Translations under genes and position numbers: made by a program
Source: Anaerolineae bacterium
GTDB taxonomy: Bacteria > Chloroflexota > Anaerolineae > E26-bin7
Assembly (NCBI GenBank): GCA_029933115.1
Contig: JAOZOT010000086.1
Coordinates: 1-8,164, forward strand
DNA length: 8,164 nucleotides
Reading direction: 5' to 3'
Shown: piece after piece, positions 5,899-8,164 of the stretch
How the letters are laid out: every line of letters begins with the position of its first letter
How positions within the stretch are numbered: position 1 is the first letter of the stretch
The notes under the pieces: generated by a model
Databases searched by the model: none
What the model was told of the DNA's origin: nothing
What the model saw: the letters and a program-made list of their open reading frames with translations, nothing else

Positions 5899-5989
5899 CA
5901 CGAATAACACGAATGGGCGAATTTCACGAACGTTGTCCCGTCATTTTTGACCAAATCCGTGCCATTCGTCGCTTCGCGATATTCGTGTT
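5899..5989. repeat. CACGAAT-type repeat with inverted copy, intergenic
   Basis: In the 186-base gap between DUF2442 and the first permease, CACGAAT occurs at 5899-5905 and 5908-5914, followed by GCGAAT at 5917-5922 and CACGAA at 5925-5930, spaced 8-9 bases apart. The opposite orientation appears as CCATTCGT (5962-5969) and ATTCGTGTT (5981-5989). AACACGAAT (5906-5914) is exactly complementary to ATTCGTGTT, so the segment can fold back. It looks like a dispersed intergenic repeat or a decayed mobile fragment; a regulator-binding array is the alternative. No ORF or clear promoter is present in the gap. Confidence 0.55.
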
Positions 5990-6060
5990 TCAAAAGTGTC
6001 CGGTAATGAATTCACAGGGGATATGCATGTCTTGTCAACGATAAGGAGCACTGCCCAACC

Positions 6061-7182
6061 ATGATGATACCACTAAAGGTCGAAAAGCGTTTGGCCCCCT
6101 CTCGCACGGCCGGTTTCCTGGTGCCTTTTATCTCCCTCTTGCTGGCTCTGGTTTTCGGGGGGGTCATTTTGTTGGTGGCCGGGGCCAACCCACTGACCAC
6201 TTATAAAGCCATGTTCCTGGGAGCCTTCGGCAGCAAGTACAGTCTGTCGGAGACGATGGTTAAGGCGATCCCTCTGATGCTGTGCGGGCTGGGGGTCTCT
6301 ATCGCCTTCCGCATGTTGTTCTGGAACATCGGGGCCGAGGGGCAACTGGCTGTGGGTGGGATCGCCGCCGCCGGGGTGGCCCTTTTCTGGGCCGACGGAT
6401 TGCCAGAGGCGCTGCTTTTGCCGACCATGTTCGTGGCCAGCTTCGTGGCCGGGGCGCTGTGGGGGCTGGTGCCGGCCCTGTTGAAAGCCTTTATCCGTGT
6501 CAACGAGATCATCACCACTCTGATGATGAATTATATCGCCATCCTCTGGGTAGAGTATCTCTTCTACGGCCCGTGGAAGGATCCGGCCGGCTATGGCTTC
6601 CCCGGCACGGCCCAGTTTCCCGAGGCGGCCTGGTTGCCGCGTTTGCCAGGCACCCGGGTTCACCTGGGGCTGACTTTTGGAATTGTGGCTGCTGTCTTTA
6701 TCTGGCTTGTCATGGGACGCACCAAATGGGGCTACGAAATTCGGGTCATCGGCGAAAACCCCCGGGCGGCTAGCTACGCCGGCATAAGTTTGATGCGGAA
6801 CATCATTTTGGTGATGATTCTCAGCGGCGGCCTGGCCGGGTTGGCAGGCATGGCCGAAGTGTCTGGCATCTCCCACCGCTTGCAGAAGGGCCTGACGGTA
6901 GGCTACGGATATACGGCCATCATCGTGGCCTGGCTGGGCAAGCTGAACCCGTGGGGCGTGCTGCTGGTGGCGATTTTGTTGGCCGGCCTGCTGGTAGGGG
7001 GCGATCAGATTCAGATCACCATGCAGCTCCCGGCCGCCGTGGCTCTGATCTTGCAGGGGGCTATTCTCTTCTTCATGTTGGGAGGTGAACTCTTCACCCG
7101 TTACCGTCTGCGATTGGAATGGATGCCCGCTGAGCAAGCTCTCAGCCCACCGCCAATTGGAGGAAGGGGAAGCGAACCATGA
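6061..7182 (+). CDS. BMP-type ABC importer permease, first subunit (YufP/NupP-like)
   Basis: This 373-residue polytopic inner-membrane protein matches the larger permease of nucleoside importers (COG4603, BPD_transp_2 fold). A cytosolic N-terminus (1-15) precedes a first membrane helix at about 17-41, and further hydrophobic segments lie near 68-84, 95-110, 118-141, 150-170, 203-218, 246-265, 282-292, 298-313 and 325-343. Family landmarks are WNIGAEGQLAVGG (88-100), RVNEIITTLMMNYIA (146-160) and RVIGENPRAASYAGI (228-242); the last is the cytoplasmic coupling loop expected to contact the ATPase. The start has AAGGAG at 6043-6048, 12 bases upstream, rather far; the second ATG at 6064 is further still. 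Its stop overlaps the next start by ATGA. It lies 842 bases after the ATPase gene, because the small gene pair and a repeat-bearing gap intervene. Confidence 0.93.
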   Translation: MMIPLKVEKRLAPSRTAGFLVPFISLLLALVFGGVILLVAGANPLTTYKAMFLGAFGSKYSLSETMVKAIPLMLCGLGVSIAFRMLFWNIGAEGQLAVGGIAAAGVALFWADGLPEALLLPTMFVASFVAGALWGLVPALLKAFIRVNEIITTLMMNYIAILWVEYLFYGPWKDPAGYGFPGTAQFPEAAWLPRLPGTRVHLGLTFGIVAAVFIWLVMGRTKWGYEIRVIGENPRAASYAGISLMRNIILVMILSGGLAGLAGMAEVSGISHRLQKGLTVGYGYTAIIVAWLGKLNPWGVLLVAILLAGLLVGGDQIQITMQLPAAVALILQGAILFFMLGGELFTRYRLRLEWMPAEQALSPPPIGGRGSEP

Positions 7183-8156
7183 GTCTCATCACTTCCGTCT
7201 TGTCTCTGCTCTTCACCCCGACCACCCTGGCCGTCACCATCCGAGGCGGCACATCGCTGCTATACGCTACTCTGGGTGAGATTTTCACCGAACGTTCGGG
7301 TATCTTGAATCTGGGGGTGGAGGGGATGATGATTATGGGAGCTGTGACCGGCTTTGCGGCGGCCTTCAGGACAGGCGACGTCTGGGCCGGGGTGATTACC
7401 GGCACAGTGGTAGGCGGGCTGCTGGCTCTGATTCACGCCTTTTTGACTATCACCCTGCGCGCCGATCAGACAGTCAGCGGTCTGGCTCTGACCCTTTTCG
7501 GCAGCGGGTTGGCCAGCTTCCTTGGCCAACGGCTGGGCCCCGGTGGCACACCTCTGGTCGGTCAGATTGGCCCCAAATTTGAGAAGTTGCCTATACCCGG
7601 TCTTTCGGCTATCCCTTTCTTCGGCCAGGCTCTCTTTCAACAGGACGTCCTGGTGTATGCCATCTACCTGCTGGTGCCCCTGGCCTGGTACTTCCTTTAC
7701 AAGACCCGCCCAGGGTTACACTTGCGGGCGGTGGGTGAGAACCCTCAGACGGCCGATGCGATGGGGGTCAATGTGGCCGGTATACGCTATCTGTACACCA
7801 TCGTCGGGGGGATGTTGGTGGGGCTGGGTGGAGCCCATCTCTCCCTGGCCTACACTCCCGGCTGGACCGAGGGCATGACTGCTGGCCGGGGCTGGATTGC
7901 CATCGCTCTGGTCATTTTCGCCACCTGGGACCCGGTGCGCGCTGTGGTGGGGGCTGTCCTCTTTGGGGCGATCAATGCCGTTCAGCTCCGCTTGCAGGCC
8001 CAGGGGACAACTATCCCGGCCGCTTTCCTCAATATGATGCCTTACGTCTTCACCATCCTGGTGCTGGTGGTCATCACCTGGTGGGAGGCTTTCAGTCGGC
8101 GGGTGGGCGCGCCGGCCGCCCTGGGTTTGCCTTACGTGAGGGAGGAGAAAGGATAG
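7179..8156 (+). CDS. BMP-type ABC importer permease, second subunit (YufQ/NupQ-like)
   Basis: This 325-residue membrane protein is the shorter permease of the heterodimeric channel (COG1079). Diagnostic stretches are LGEIFTERSGILNLGVEGMM (32-51), RADQTVSGLALTLFG (94-108), RAVGENPQTADAMGV (183-197, the coupling loop that docks on the ATPase) and GRGWIAIALVIFATWDP (236-252). Hydrophobic segments cover most of the rest, ending with ILVLVVITWW (293-302) before a short charged cytosolic tail. The start overlaps the previous stop (ATGA at 7179-7182) and follows a purine-rich Shine-Dalgarno, GGAGGAAGGGGA (7159-7170), so the two permeases are translationally coupled. Length and motifs are ordinary for the family. 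Only eight bases follow its stop, so terminator and downstream neighbours are not visible. Confidence 0.94.
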   Translation: MSLITSVLSLLFTPTTLAVTIRGGTSLLYATLGEIFTERSGILNLGVEGMMIMGAVTGFAAAFRTGDVWAGVITGTVVGGLLALIHAFLTITLRADQTVSGLALTLFGSGLASFLGQRLGPGGTPLVGQIGPKFEKLPIPGLSAIPFFGQALFQQDVLVYAIYLLVPLAWYFLYKTRPGLHLRAVGENPQTADAMGVNVAGIRYLYTIVGGMLVGLGGAHLSLAYTPGWTEGMTAGRGWIAIALVIFATWDPVRAVVGAVLFGAINAVQLRLQAQGTTIPAAFLNMMPYVFTILVLVVITWWEAFSRRVGAPAALGLPYVREEKG

Positions 8157-8164
8157 AACGGGGG

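Noticed and set aside
5947..5975. Promoter for the permeases from TTGACC at 5947-5952
   Set aside because: No acceptable -10 element occurs 16-18 bases downstream.
6073..7137. 354-codon minus-strand open frame opposite the first permease
   Set aside because: Gln/His/Pro-rich, low-complexity composition typical of an antisense shadow of a membrane protein gene; no motif found.

Overview
The window (8164 bp, GC-rich) holds one long plus-strand gene cluster: a BMP-family (PnrA/NupN-type) nucleoside or nucleobase ABC importer, interrupted twice by small toxin-antitoxin-like gene pairs. No gene is credible on the minus strand. The TEAP-rich lipoprotein linkers, the protein signatures, the GC content and the short tandem repeats together suggest a member of the Chloroflexota (Anaerolineae-like). 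That placement is an inference from style, not from a marker gene.

Layout. Positions 1-244 are a leader with small palindromes and a clear Shine-Dalgarno. Two paralogous substrate-binding lipoproteins follow (245-1363 and 1454-2545), separated by a strong 15-bp hairpin. A hairpin at 2586-2608 follows the second. Next is an MNT-type nucleotidyltransferase (2707-3216), overlapping by 14 nt a long ORF (3203-5218). That ORF encodes a HEPN domain of about 142 residues running directly, without a stop, into the two-NBD importer ATPase. The ATPase is further altered by 11 tandem copies of an 8-bp unit (4573-4660), translated in frame as a Pro/Asn/His/Thr octapeptide repeat within the second NBD. A DUF4160/DUF2442 pair (5298-5567, 5542-5874) follows, then a 186-bp intergenic stretch with a CACGAAT repeat. 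Two permease genes overlapping by ATGA (6061-7182, 7179-8156) close the cluster.

How the genes work together. The lipoproteins should capture ligand outside the membrane, the two permeases form the channel, and the ATPase energises uptake. The ligand is inferred from family to be a purine-type nucleoside or base. MNT proteins are normally antitoxins that modify or neutralise a HEPN partner. Here the HEPN partner is the N-terminus of the transporter ATPase, so the MNT protein could act on the transporter itself. This HEPN-ATPase fusion, the repeat inside the ATPase and the second small gene pair are the most unusual points. Two cautions apply: the fusion junction sits on a T5 run where a single extra T would recreate a HEPN stop codon, and the HEPN domain lacks the RX4-6H ribonuclease motif.
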